This document shows positions 23,607 through 34,187 of a stretch of 64,000 bases of DNA, piece after piece (positions within the stretch are counted from its first letter, which is position 1; each line of letters opens with the position of its first letter). The stretch spans positions 147,552-211,551 of the forward strand of contig QNGE01000269.1 of NCBI GenBank assembly GCA_008508345.1, in the 5' to 3' direction. Under the pieces are notes generated by a model. It was not told the origin of the DNA. It ran no database searches and saw only the letters and a list, made by a program, of their open reading frames with translations. Position numbers and translations under genes: made by a program. The stretch comes from Paragonimus westermani. Its lineage: Eukaryota; Platyhelminthes; Trematoda; Plagiorchiida; Troglotrematidae.

Positions 23607-26600
23607 CGCTGATCACCGGACCCGTTTTGGAAGATGGCAGGTGTTCTTGCAGGATGAAGTTGAAGAAGAGCCCGACAGCTCATTTTCGCATCTCTTACTT
23701 TAATCAATCCAGTAAGTGAAAATTCACTTAATGATGTTTTAACGGTTAGAATATCGGCAATGATTCACTAAACCAGCTAACTTTGCCAATCAACTGTTTG
23801 ATAAGAGGCGGATATCACTGATTAGAGAACGGATTGCTAAACATGAACTCTTCGAAATTAGAACTCGTTCTAGAGTGGAATACGAGGTCAACAGACAGGC
23901 GCAGATGATAGGCACCATTTTTCAGTGCTTATTACGAGAACCGGATAGCGGCTGTGTATTGAAGAATGGATAAACTATGTTGATCTTAGACAACAAGGGC
24001 ATCACCTTCATTCGTATCTTAGCCAGAAGGACCGCTTATTTTGTCCTCATGTAATACTTTAAAGCCGCAACTACTTCACGCCGCCGCTTGATAGACAGTG
24101 TGTCTAACTTACGTGAGAATATTGCTCTGGCATCTTCTGGGGATGATGAATTTATTTTGCTAAAATCAGATGATGGTTCAAGCTGAGGTACTGCAAATCC
24201 GCACAGCTTTGTGTACAGTAAATGCGGTCACCAGCATCTTCCACGTTTTGCATCGTGGAGTTGGCATCGACAGTGTATTTGTCCATCCGAAAAAGAATAT
24301 GGAAGGACTTTATACATATTGGCTACCCCTGAGCTTCACATAAAAGAGTTTTACAAAATCGATAGGCTGATGCATGAAAAACGAATCCCATTTCGAGCAG
24401 TAGGTTATCATATTCTTATCGAGCCATCTGTTCATCGGTAACCTCATTGTGCAGGATGAGTAGTAATCCGTCAACTGGCAAGTGTCACCTGGAGAAGGTG
24501 CTCTGAAATGCTCACAGCATGTGTGAGACCTATTTTTGCAACATGAGCACCCGGAATCATTGATTCAGTTGGAACAGTTGCACGATTAAGTGGAGATCAG
24601 ACGAACAAAATCAGACTGCAGTTAATCAATTGATTCAAAGCTGTTAAAAAAAGCGAATTCCCCGGACGATATAACGTGATGTTGGAAGCATAGGAAAATG
24701 TGTTTTATGAGACGAGTATTATCAGAAATTGTCGTCCCCATATTTTCGCTACACTCGAAGGCCCACAGGTGGATGGTGTAGCCAGCGCGTTTATAACTTT
24801 TTCGATAATGCTTTGCAGGTGGACACAAGTGTGATAAGTAACCACTTAGAGTTCATATAGTCAACCGCATTAGAATGAATATGTCATACGATGAACTGCC
24901 CGATAGTTAGTGAAAAGGACTACACATAGGTTCATCCTGTGTTAAAATCGGATCCAAATGCTGGTAGATCCACGTGATTGATTACGCTACCCAGCCAGCA
25001 AAGAATAGAAAAGGCCACTGTGCTGGAAACTGTGACTAATCATCGTACGGAATGCAACTTGCGTGCACAATGCCTGAGGGGCTACGTGCTGGTTGAGGTT
25101 GGTAAAATCTTGACTTGCCCTGGCAACCATGTCTTGGCGTGTGCAACCTGTTCTAACGTCTAGAAATTTTACTCACCTTGTCAAGTATTACCTTTCACAA
25201 ACAAAAAGTGCTCGATCAGACCAGCGTAGAGTAGGGTATACGATGACATGTGCATACGTTGAGCCAACTGTTGCGTAGGAAAGTATGCGAAGAGGCCCCT
25301 TCAACCTCGGTCGTTGTAAACACGTGTCCAGACTGTCTGGGTCGTGGATAGATCGTGTGTAGGAATCACCATTTTCTTCAGCAGATCGCGCAAAAATATT
25401 GAGATGACAGTTCTTGACCACGTTCGTCTCCTAAAAGATACAGATCGACACCCTCCTTCTTCAGCGAATATCAGAACATTTCCCAAACGGCTGATCAGTT
25501 TGGTGGGGCAAGGTATCAGCACGTCTGAAAAAACTACGCAACCCATCATCTTCGATTGCTATTGGCATCCAAATTATTGGTTATCTAATAAATCCAATCA
25601 CTTCGCTCCCAGTATTGCGTAACTTAAACCCAAAATTTGTGGTCATCACACAAGCCTTATCGGTAAACCAACGAAGGCCAGTTTCATGCTCAAAGAAATT
25701 GTTGACTGACAACGATTTACTGACTCAACATTTTATCCGTTCACCTGTAGGCCATCCGCGTCACACTTAAATGTTTGAATTAATTGTTTGAAGTGAACGG
25801 CTGAAGAAAGTAAACGAAATGTGGACATTCCACAAAATGTTTTCTCTCCGTCTTAATGAACTGAATGATGGGCACCTAATGTTTCAACTAATCAAACCAC
25901 CCATCCGGGTCATTACTTTGAATTTGCAATGTTGTAATGTTGAAACTACAGACAACGAAGATAGGCACTCCGGTGCCAACCGACGTACGCTGTTGCTTGT
26001 ATTCTTTGACAAATACCAAAGACCGCAACGGTCCTCGTTTCCGTTATCCCCCCATCATGTACCTATTCAGTCTTTTTAATTTGGAAGTTTTCTGGTGATT
26101 TTGGGATAACAGTTCCTCCCTTGTCGTTGTATATTTGGTCACCATTAGTCAATTTTTAAAAAGAACCTAGCTCGATTCATTTGTGTACTTTTACGTGTGT
26201 TCGATCACCGTACTGTACTTCTGTCATTGGGGTAACTTCAGTGCCAGTGAAAAGATCCCTTGTCCACCAGATCCAAATTACGGCCTGGTCACTCTGGACA
26301 AGCGGGGTCACCTAAGCCTATCATACTCCACATGAATCGAACATATTCACGCTCTGCAAGTTAAGCAACAGAGTGTCACGAGCAAAGCTGGACTAGCCGA
26401 CCCACTGTACTCAGAAATCGGTCACACGCTACTCTGGTTAGCCGACTTCTCGCTATCTTACAGTATCATCAATGTTCGATCATCGGATCACGTGCATCTA
26501 AATGATTGTAGGAGGCCGCCCCACATGTTCACGTGCACCCAACTTGCTAGGACGACGGGTTTATTCTGAAACATACTATACTTGATGTTTTAGAACCATT

Positions 26601-26689
26601 CATCGGTCCTAATACGAGTTAGATAAGACTGCAAACCAAGATAGGCACAGCGTGTATCGGATGTGTCTTTAATCATTGAGCGTTTAAGG
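23607..26689. other. No recognised feature
   Basis: Only short frames with no recognised domain. Confidence 0.35.
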
Positions 26690-27440
26690 ATTACGAATGT
26701 ATCGTCGACATATCGTACCTAGAGTTTCGGTGTGATCGTTGGTAGCGCGATATTCTCTAATCTCTGCATGCCCGCCTCTGCGATAAATCCAGATATGGGC
26801 GAACCCATTGGAGTTTCTTTAAGTTGTTCGTAGATTTGGCCATTGAATTTGAAGTACGTCGACAAACATGGCTCCATGAGGTTGCATATGCTCTCGGTTT
26901 CAATGATTCATTCGGTCGGGGATTTTCTTCTAACAGCTTTCGCAGTGTCTCTTTGGCTAGGGCGAGGTCAACGGATGTGAAGAATGTTGTGACATCAAAC
27001 GAAATCATTGCCTCGTCTTCTTTTATCATCACGTGTTTCAGTTTGTTCAAGAAGTGTACATCATTGCTGATGGAATGTTCTGATCCGTCAATGAGATATC
27101 GTAGCCGTTTGAATAGGTCTTTGGCCAAATCATAGGTCGGTGTGCCCGGTAGAGATACAACTGGCCGTAGTGGGATACCATCTTTGTGTATTTTTGGTAG
27201 TCTGTAGAATTGAGCAGTGGTTGCATCTTTCGGCTGCATTTTTCAGCGTTCCTGTTTGCTTATCTCATGCGTAGCCTCTAGCTTTTTTAGTGTGTTGTTG
27301 ATTTTGTTGGCCAGTTTTTTGGTAAGATATGCTGAAACACTCACGCACTGATGATGTCACCTCGCTCGATGATGAAACGTTTGCGACCTGAATGCTAAGC
27401 TCAGATAACATATCAATACCAAAACAGCGGGTATCGAACA
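26690..27440 (-). pseudogene. Penelope-like reverse transcriptase, frameshifted
   Basis: Minus-strand RT of a PLE. The N-terminal finger (about 27440-27240) leads in another frame to QFYRLPKIHKDGIPLRPVVS and the motif A block SFDVTTFFTSVDLALA (26757-27239 frame). Near 26880 the frame changes. Motif B (TPMGSPISGFIAEAGMQRLE) and motif C (RYVDDTFVIL, about 26710-26740) follow, separated by a stop. The catalytic Asp of motif A and both Asp of motif C are still encoded. The thumb and GIY-YIG domain are missing because unrelated sequence begins below about 26690. PLEs are retroelements, here a dead relic. Confidence 0.85.
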
Positions 27441-28294
27441 TAGAAGTAGGTAAATACATAACTGCTGCAAATGAAGAGAGTTATTCAGCTTCCACAATTA
27501 ACGCTGAGGCTAGGCCGCCAAAAGTGATCGAATTGTTTTATGGTTTAAGCTTGAAACAGTCTGCTAATCGATGAACTAAAGTAAACCTGGATCATCCGTG
27601 TCAGCTATGGGAGGAAGAAACTTGGACAATGTGATGCACGCTTTCTCTTCATAAGAAATCAGGTAGTGTCAAGTACACATATTTGTTCTATGCACTCTCA
27701 AAGCCGGATTTTAGGCTAAAGTCCACAAAATGAAAAAAATTTCATCCAAAAAAATACATTAGCGGGATAAAAATGTATGATGCATTATTTGCTTCCATTG
27801 AGGAAACGCATCTTCCGGACACATAAAGGCAAAACTTTTCAGGCTTGGTATAAGTCCAGCTCTTCTGGAAGGAACTTCATAGTCAACAATGCTCAGTAAT
27901 ATATTGGTGTCAGTTCGAACAATCAATTCACACACAAAACTACTTGTGAGTCATCCTTGGGTGTCGTTCTGGCAATTTAAAACTTTACCCACGTTCAACC
28001 GAGAAGGTTAGGCTAAGTTTTATTCAACAGTGGTTTCTTCCCCGAACGCCGCCAAACTACCTTCGACAAGAGGACTGTTGAGATTTGCAAGCGAGGTTCG
28101 TTTGGTGTGAGCTCTAGCGAATATGAGGTTGCAGAATAACTGATTTAAGTGGCGCGGTTACACCATGGCCCGAAAGCCCTTACGCTGTGCCTGCACAGTT
28201 TTTGCAGCTTACCGAAGTACTGACTAACCAAATGGCATTTGTCAAAACGATTTTAATTCTCAACGTTTTAAATATGTCCATTACGATAATGAGA
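27441..28294. other. No recognised feature
   Basis: No recognised gene or repeat. Confidence 0.35.
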
Positions 28295-28345
28295 ATAATG
28301 ACATATAGGCAAACATGTTTTCGGTAATTCATCTTCAGGCCGGTA
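28295..28345 (-). repeat. Penelope-like 3' tail remnant
   Basis: On the minus strand GGCCTGAAGATGAATTACCG followed by AAAAC matches the tail of the PLE at 30.1-30.9 kb (GGCCTGATGATGAATAACCG followed by AAAAC). No coding part is attached. Confidence 0.5.
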
Positions 28346-28422
28346 CAGTTATATAAGGGATTAGTAGAGTTAGATCGAGATATCGATCAGACTTATTACA
28401 GAGAAACGAGGTCACTGGCCAG

Positions 28423-28547
28423 TCAGTTCCGCGTGCCCAGAAGACACTGACGCAAACAATCTTCTTGCCATGGAACTGACTGTAATATTAATGATTAATT
28501 ATTGAAGTTCATATAAAATCTATTGGTTTTACGTTGACGAATGGTGA
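28423..28547. repeat. 125-bp direct repeat, left copy
   Basis: This segment is repeated at 29941-30065 in the same orientation with the same length and about nine differences. An 11-bp inverted repeat (CAGTCAGTTCC / GGAACTGACTG) lies inside this copy. Confidence 0.85.
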
Positions 28548-29196
28548 TATTACTTCTCATAATCTCCCTGCCCAATTATTTCCGAACCCATGTACATTAG
28601 CGACTACACTGATATTCTATCACTCCGGAGTCCCCTTTGTTGAATGCTCTTTGGCTGGGTTTTGTTTGGGAACAGGCCGCCTGACAGTATATAAGACCGC
28701 GGTTGAATATGCTAATGCAAGGCTGAAAATAGCTGGTGGTTCAAGGTCTGGTAGTTATTTTTCTCTCTGCCGCTCATTTAAGACGACATGTAGGCAGTAC
28801 TGTTGTATAATAGACAACTTCGTTGGTGACTAATATGACGCTCACAATTTGGGAACACATCTTGAAACTAAATGGCAATTTTCAAAGCCAGGAAGATGAT
28901 AGACCAGAAGCGACTACTGGAATAGTGTGTACGCGCTATGGAGACTTGTCACTAGGACGAACGCCAATGTATTGCTACCCAATGTGCGTGAATACACGTC
29001 AGCCGTGCAAATGAATGTACGCGTTAGTCGTCCTCTGTTTTAGTATAACCTGTACAGGGTTTCGTACAATGAACGACTGCTCAGGCCAAGTGTCTTTTGT
29101 GGTCCCAACAGTATTAATGTTTATCTCGGAAGGAGGTCATTTAAGGTTGTGCGATGAATATGTAACTCTCATAACAAGTTCTACATTGTGTGCTGG
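28548..29196. other. Interior of the direct-repeat pair, no gene seen
   Basis: No recognised gene; reading frames here lack known domains. Confidence 0.4.
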
Positions 29197-29705
29197 ATTG
29201 TCAAGCCGGAGGTGTGGGTGCTCCAACTCTTGGCGGACTACATCGACGGTGCAGCAAGGTACGTTTAAAAGCCCGCAGCGAGCGGGTCGGGGACAGCAGG
29301 GGCGACCGGATGAACCATCGCTCAACTGGACTGGACCAACCGGTGAGACATGGCAGGCAAAATGGGACGAATGACCAGATCGGGGGCACGATTATTCTAA
29401 CATCCGGAGGAATATCTCGACGTGGTCGTAGAATAAGACCAGAGGACCTAGTGGGTGGATTGCGGGCAGCACGAGCGACCGGAAGAACCAACGCCCAACG
29501 AGGTCGGCCCAACGGACGAGGAATTGCGAATGAAAAACGCCACGACAAGAGGCGTTGGACACACGCACAAACCGGTTATGAAGTGCGCATGACGTGTGAG
29601 CGGAAACCGGGGATGTTGTTGTCCGGATTGATGAACAATAAACATGATCGCGCGCGTAGCACGGAAACCAGTGTGTTGGACAGTAAAGATTGTGCTTAAT
29701 TAGAC
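29197..29705 (+). repeat. GC-rich dispersed repeat family C, copy 1
   Basis: Aligns with 60775-61268: GGTACGTTTAAAAGCC, CCATCGCTCAACTGGACTGG, ACCAGATCGG, GTGCGCATGACGTG and the end GACAGTAAAGATTGTGCTT. The end of the other copy contains AATAAA, so the family probably ends at a polyadenylation-type signal. The long Arg/Gly-rich frames here come from base composition. Confidence 0.75.
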
Positions 29706-29940
29706 CCCATTTTAGATACAATCGGTGTCACTCGCTTGTATACCTCTTTCTAAGGGATTGACAGTAATGCAACGCTGTAAGAGCTATTGGCGAGACATCA
29801 GTGTCAATCATGAGCACAATAATATCTTGGCATGGCACACTGGCATCGAATGGACTTCATACGACACAATACTTTTCCTCACAAGGCGAAACTTTCGTCT
29901 CCTAAGGTTTAGTGGAGCAATACCAATCAGACAAAACTGG

Positions 29941-30065
29941 TCAGTTCCGCGTGCCCAGAAGACACTGACTCAAAAAATTTTCTTGTGATGGAACTGATTG
30001 TAATATTAATGATTAATTATTGAAGTTCATATAAAATCTATTGGTTTTGCGTTGACGACTGGTGA
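29941..30065. repeat. 125-bp direct repeat, right copy
   Basis: Partner of 28423-28547. It lies about 30 bases before a PLE fragment. Confidence 0.85.
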
Positions 30066-30096
30066 AAGTAAATGGAACTGTTAATATCTCGCAATT

Positions 30097-30905
30097 TATG
30101 GCTATCCAGAACGTTTTGTAGACAAGACTATGGAACGTCGCGAGGAACAAGATAAGACGACCCTAACGGAAAAGAATACAGTATCTATTTTACTACCATT
30201 CAAAGGGGATTCACTTACCGAAACAATCACCAGGAGACTTAATACTGCTATCAACAGAACATTCTAGGATGTCAACCTACGTGTTTATTTCAACTGTACT
30301 CCAGCCTTGCGTTTACGGTTAAAGGATAAAATGACCGCTTCTTCGAATTCTTTCTGTGTATACTCATTTGCTTGTTCCTGTGGAACTCGTTACTTGGGTC
30401 ACACGACCAGGCACTTATCCGAACGTATTCGTGAGCATCATCCAGCCTGGATCAATAGCGGAATCACCAAGACGATTACCAGTGCAATTGTTTAACACCT
30501 CGTTAATACAAATCATACTGTCAACCTGGCCTCCTCTTTTCGTCCGATTTACCAACTCAAGGACACTCACTCAAAAGCTGTCAGATGCCAAATTTTGGCC
30601 ACGACTGACGCGATCGGAATTCGACTGAGTAATCCACCGTTGTGCGCACAGAAGCGCTTTGTTCAGGCCTTGTAGCTGCCATGGCCAACCACCCACACCA
30701 CGACCGATCAAAAGGCCTTGGTCCCAGTTACGTCATAATGGTGACATAATCGAATCAAAACGTTGTCGCCTTGTCTGCCTATGAAGTGTCTGACCTCATT
30801 TGAACTTGCCATTTGTTGTGTTCGCTTTGCCCTGACAACTCTGTTTCATATAGATGTTATGTATTTGGCCTGATGATGAATAACCGAAAACGAGCGTGTT
30901 CGCTA
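30097..30905 (+). pseudogene. Penelope-like GIY-YIG endonuclease and 3' tail
   Basis: One plus-strand frame runs from YGYPERFVDK (30097) to a TAG at 30673-30675, broken by stops at 30265-30267 and 30493-30495. It contains the pre-endonuclease linker (SILLPFKGDSLTETITRRLN), then the GIY-YIG domain: FCVYSFACSCGTRYLGHTTR, with YLG in place of the usual YIG, then HLSERIREHHPAW with the conserved Arg and Glu, and the C-terminal block HLVNTNHTVNLASSFRPIYQ to CAQKRFVQAL. The untranslated tail with GGCCTGATGATGAATAACCG follows at about 30870. The RT is missing. Only two stops break the frame, so this copy is fairly young. Confidence 0.85.
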
Positions 30906-30984
30906 CACCATTTTTCTCATGTATTCCCTCTATTTTTACTTCCGCTTCCAGCAGAATTTGTTCCTTCTTGGAGCAATGCTATAT

Positions 30985-31275
30985 ATTACTAATAAGTAGT
31001 GTGGCAGATTTATGATTTTAGATGAGACCCAACTGGGAAAAGTCAGGACTTCGGCTGGATTCGAACCAGCGACAGACACAGCATGCCTCAACGCGGCAAG
31101 CGCTCTACCAGCTGAGCTACGAAGCCACACCGGGAGCTCGAAAATTCCACGTTTGGACTCTATTACCCACCCGTCCCACTGTCTCATATGGAATCCACCA
31201 AATGATTCAGGGGATCGACTGCCCCGGCAAGAGTTCTCAAACAGTTGACGTTGGAATCCGCCAACGTCACTGCTG
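30985..31275 (-). mobile_element. SINE family A with internal tRNA-like part
   Basis: The tRNA-like segment is 31126-31047 on the minus strand: GGCTTCGTAGCTCAGCTGGT (A box), T arm GCTGGTTCGAATCCAGC, and an acceptor-like pairing GGCTTCG/CGAAGTC. The anticodon arm is imperfect and the base before the anticodon is C, so a working tRNA is unlikely. About 145 bases of leader precede it (GGGGCAGTCGATCCCC and onward). The tail reads GACTTTTCCCAGTTGGGTCT and onward to TAGTAAT. Confidence 0.8.
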
Positions 31276-31287
31276 AGCATAGAAATT

Positions 31288-31364
31288 GTATTACTAATAA
31301 GTAGTGTGTCAGATTTATGATTTTAGACGAGACCCAACTGTGAAAAGTCAGAGCTTCGGCTCAG
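31288..31364 (-). mobile_element. SINE family A, tail-only copy
   Basis: The 57-base tail (ATTACTAATAAGTAGTGTGT in plus orientation and onward) repeats the tail at 30985-31046 with a few differences. It stops at the start of the tRNA-like part, where a coding-like stretch begins. Confidence 0.65.
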
Positions 31365-31694
31365 CCGGCTGAAACTGTCATTTGCCAGGACGAGTAAGGG
31401 AGAGTATGCTGTTTTCTGTGGTTCTTGCAACTCAAAATACTTTCTTTCTTGGACAGCCTTTACAGTCCAATCAAGGAATGTATTGTGGGGATCAAAATCA
31501 ACTTCGACTGACGTGCAGTATCTGAGTGTGATGACACCTTCTAGGCAATATTTTCGTGGTTTCGTATTAAAAAGTTGGTCCAAAACCAGAAGGATGTTCA
31601 CAATATGTGTTTCGTGGATGAACTCAAAGAGATTGAACGTATTTCTTAACTCATCGGTTAAGCATGGCAGGATGTTACGGGCAAATTTTAATGC
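31365..31694 (-). CDS. Coding-like fragment cut by a SINE, unrecognised
   Basis: A minus-strand frame is open from 31694 down to the SINE tail. Residues are strongly protein-like: KFARNILPCLTDELRNTFNL, then FEFIHETHIVNILLVLDQLF and HNTFLDWTVKAVQERKYFEL. The reading stops abruptly at the SINE junction and no clear splice borders are seen. An upstream segment in another frame (SLAKVARGDRSSEH) follows a good acceptor near 31737. It may be a host exon or pseudogene interrupted by the SINE. The family is not recognised. Confidence 0.35.
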
Positions 31695-31739
31695 TCACTG
31701 CTTCTGTCACCTCGTGCAACCTTCGCTAAGGAATCTGCA

Positions 31740-32369
31740 ATAAGACTGCTACTAACATGTCTTACTGTTATCACTGTAGTCAACACGTTGTATATTATTT
31801 GTATTTATAGCCAGTCGTGACAGTACCTCCAGAATGCTTGGCTGGGGAATAATATTAACATTTCTAACCACGAATAAGACTTTTCTGATTCATTTTGCAT
31901 CGTACAGAAAGACTTGTGCACAACATGCATTAGTCAGTTGAATAACAAGCTCTTTTAGTACCCACAATAAGTGAGCAGAAACTACGTTTTAAATGTCTGA
32001 TTAGTCTTTGAGCTGAGCAGCAAGTTTGCGAACATCTTATTACCAAACGAATTTATGTCATGAATGCGCAAAGGTTTGATAGTGGAAGCTGATGGAGTTT
32101 GCTGAACGCATACTCCTAAGTGAGCCGAACTTTTCCCCTGAGTTCCCATTGGTCACTTTTATTACTGCTGTACCATGATCTGAAATCTACCTGGCTTATT
32201 TTTTTCCCCTTCAACTGGATCGGTCATTTATCGTTTCCGATTTTCGATCTGACTGGTTATTCATTATCAGTCCTTCACTATCAATCCAATCTGGTCCATT
32301 TGCTCTGTTCATTCGCACCGATATTTGAACACAACTGCCTTTACATTTTATCAACTCCTTGGCTAGCAT
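31740..32369. other. No recognised feature
   Basis: No recognised gene or repeat. Confidence 0.35.
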
Positions 32370-32830
32370 AGGTTCGTGGCTCTTGTCTAATTGAAGATTT
32401 TTTATTGAACCGGTCGATGACCGTCAGATTTAAAAAAAATCCGTTGCGAGTACCTTGCTCACCTGAATAAATATTTCTGAGAAGGCGGTCTTCCTGGAGG
32501 AGTATCAACGAAAATAGTCCGTGTCCGCTGGTGTTTAACTCGTGCTCATTTATTCGTATGAATGGTTTTCGTTCGTTTTAAATTAAACAACGCTATCCAC
32601 AGTCAGTACATATGATTTTGTATGTAACGTCTTTTTTCAGTGTTTGAGTTCGTCCCTTAGATCTGACAGTATTTTTCCCGAGATTGTTGCTAATTTGTTT
32701 GTTAGTGTAACTACATGTGATTTCAAAAGTCTTTCAGTCACTTCCGCTATAGCTTCGATGTATGGTAGAACGACCCGTTTCGCTGGTAGTCCCGCAGACT
32801 TCGAGCTTCTTTCTTGTGGTAGAATTCAGA
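32370..32830 (-). pseudogene. Penelope-like endonuclease remnant
   Basis: On the minus strand the linker block AKRVVLPYIEAIAEVTERLL then KSHVVTL resembles the PLE linker at 23.1 kb. Past a stop, a TYKIICTDCG block and RKPFIRINEHELNTSGHG resemble the GIY-YIG region, whose YIG core is lost. Several stops break it. It is more diverged than the other copies. Confidence 0.5.
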
Positions 32831-33544
32831 TCAAAAGTTCAAGTCATTTTTATGTATTAGAGTAGACGTCAGTCAACCACTGTCAACTTCTGCTCACAAA
32901 CGCCAAAGCACTGATGCTGTTGCCTTATTCGGCGATAAAAGCTTACAGGCTAACTACCACGCTGAGTGAACATTCGAATACCTGAGCCACCAACTCGAAC
33001 CAAAAATTTCACCATTATTCCCAAACATTAGAAACCACTATAATAAGCGCTCACACCTTGTATGTTAAGCATGAAACAGGCGAAGAACTGAGAGATGCCA
33101 CAAATGCGCAGAAACAAAATGTTGACTGTGGGCAGCTGTGAACAGTGTTTACCTTCGAACAACAGTCAAGAAATCAGACAATTCCAGACAACTGCCAAAC
33201 TGATAGAAACCTAAAATTCCACCTTAAGTTACCTTGTGCTACATGAGATGAACTTTTGTAAACATTACTAAGGTTACGTAATGCCTTCTACACTGAACAC
33301 TTGAAATTAACTCCACGCCAGCTCTTTTCTTCGTGTCTGTTAGTGGTCGTAGGCCTTCCGTTGGTAAGCATTTCATCTTACTTCATTGTACCACCGGTTT
33401 ACCGTTGCTCGTAACTTCTAGTAGATATCCCGGTTGAGTGATTTTTTGGTTCAAACACCCTAAATACAAGTTTACATACACTTATTCAACTTTCGGAAAG
33501 ATTTCAATCTAAATGGCATCAGATATAAATGAGACCCAATTACT
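32831..33544. other. No recognised feature
   Basis: No gene seen. A short stretch near 33525 resembles the SINE family A tail (ATGAGACCCAA). Confidence 0.35.
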
Positions 33545-33991
33545 AAACTACCCAGTTGGCACCACGAGCAGGCGGTGCAGTGCGCCGATTAAATCTGCGT
33601 CCACCCGCAGTGGGCCCTCCGCACAATATTTCATTATATGTAGCTACTACTTTCAAATACATAGTAGGCAAAACACGCTGTCTTAACGAACACAGACTCC
33701 ACTCAAAGTGAAAGCATTTGCAGCAACTTACCCGTCAACAGCTGAGAAAAATCTGGGTTTCGGCTAGATTCGAACCAGTGACAGAACCAGCATACTCAAA
33801 CGCAGCAAGCACTGTACGGGCTGAACTACGAAGCCAGGCCGGGTGCTCAAAAGTTTTCACATTTGGACCCAGTTATCTGCACAATCCACTGTCATGGAAT
33901 TCGCAAAATTACCCGGCAGACTGACTGTTCAATCAGGATTTTTCGACAAGTCGTGTTGCACCGCCTGCTCGTGGTGCCAGCTGGGTAGTTT
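33545..33991. mobile_element. Fold-back element with 35-bp inverted repeats
   Basis: The arms 33545-33579 and 33957-33991 are inverted copies with 34 of 35 positions matching; each starts AAACTACCCAG. The 447-bp unit has no reading frame of note and contains a minus-strand SINE family A copy. It looks like a non-autonomous DNA transposon (MITE-like). No clear target-site duplication was found. Confidence 0.7.
33715..33945 (-). mobile_element. SINE family A inside the fold-back element
   Basis: On the minus strand GGCTTCGTAGTTCAGCCCGT (A box) and CACTGGTTCGAATCTAGCC (B box) are present. The leader AATTCCATGACAGTGGATTG aligns with the copies at 5.3 and 31.1 kb. Confidence 0.7.
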
Positions 33992-34187
33992 CGGTGCGAC
34001 TTTGACTAGCTAAGTGTTCAGCAACTACAGATAGAACGAGCCAATCTATCTGGTTTCAATATACTGGTTATTCTTGAACACCGCCACGCCCACATCTACC
34101 AGTACACAGGATAGGTGAGCGGAGTACATCTACTCAGAATGTGGTCAGATACGTAAATCGGACGCCAGCCTGTAGGCGTATATTGGC

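Noticed and set aside
29190..29699. 169-residue Arg/Gly-rich plus-strand frame
   Set aside because: It lies in dispersed repeat C; the second copy does not keep the frame.
31047..31126. Possible tRNA gene on the minus strand
   Set aside because: The anticodon arm is imperfect, the base before the anticodon is C instead of U, and the same sequence recurs as part of SINE family A.
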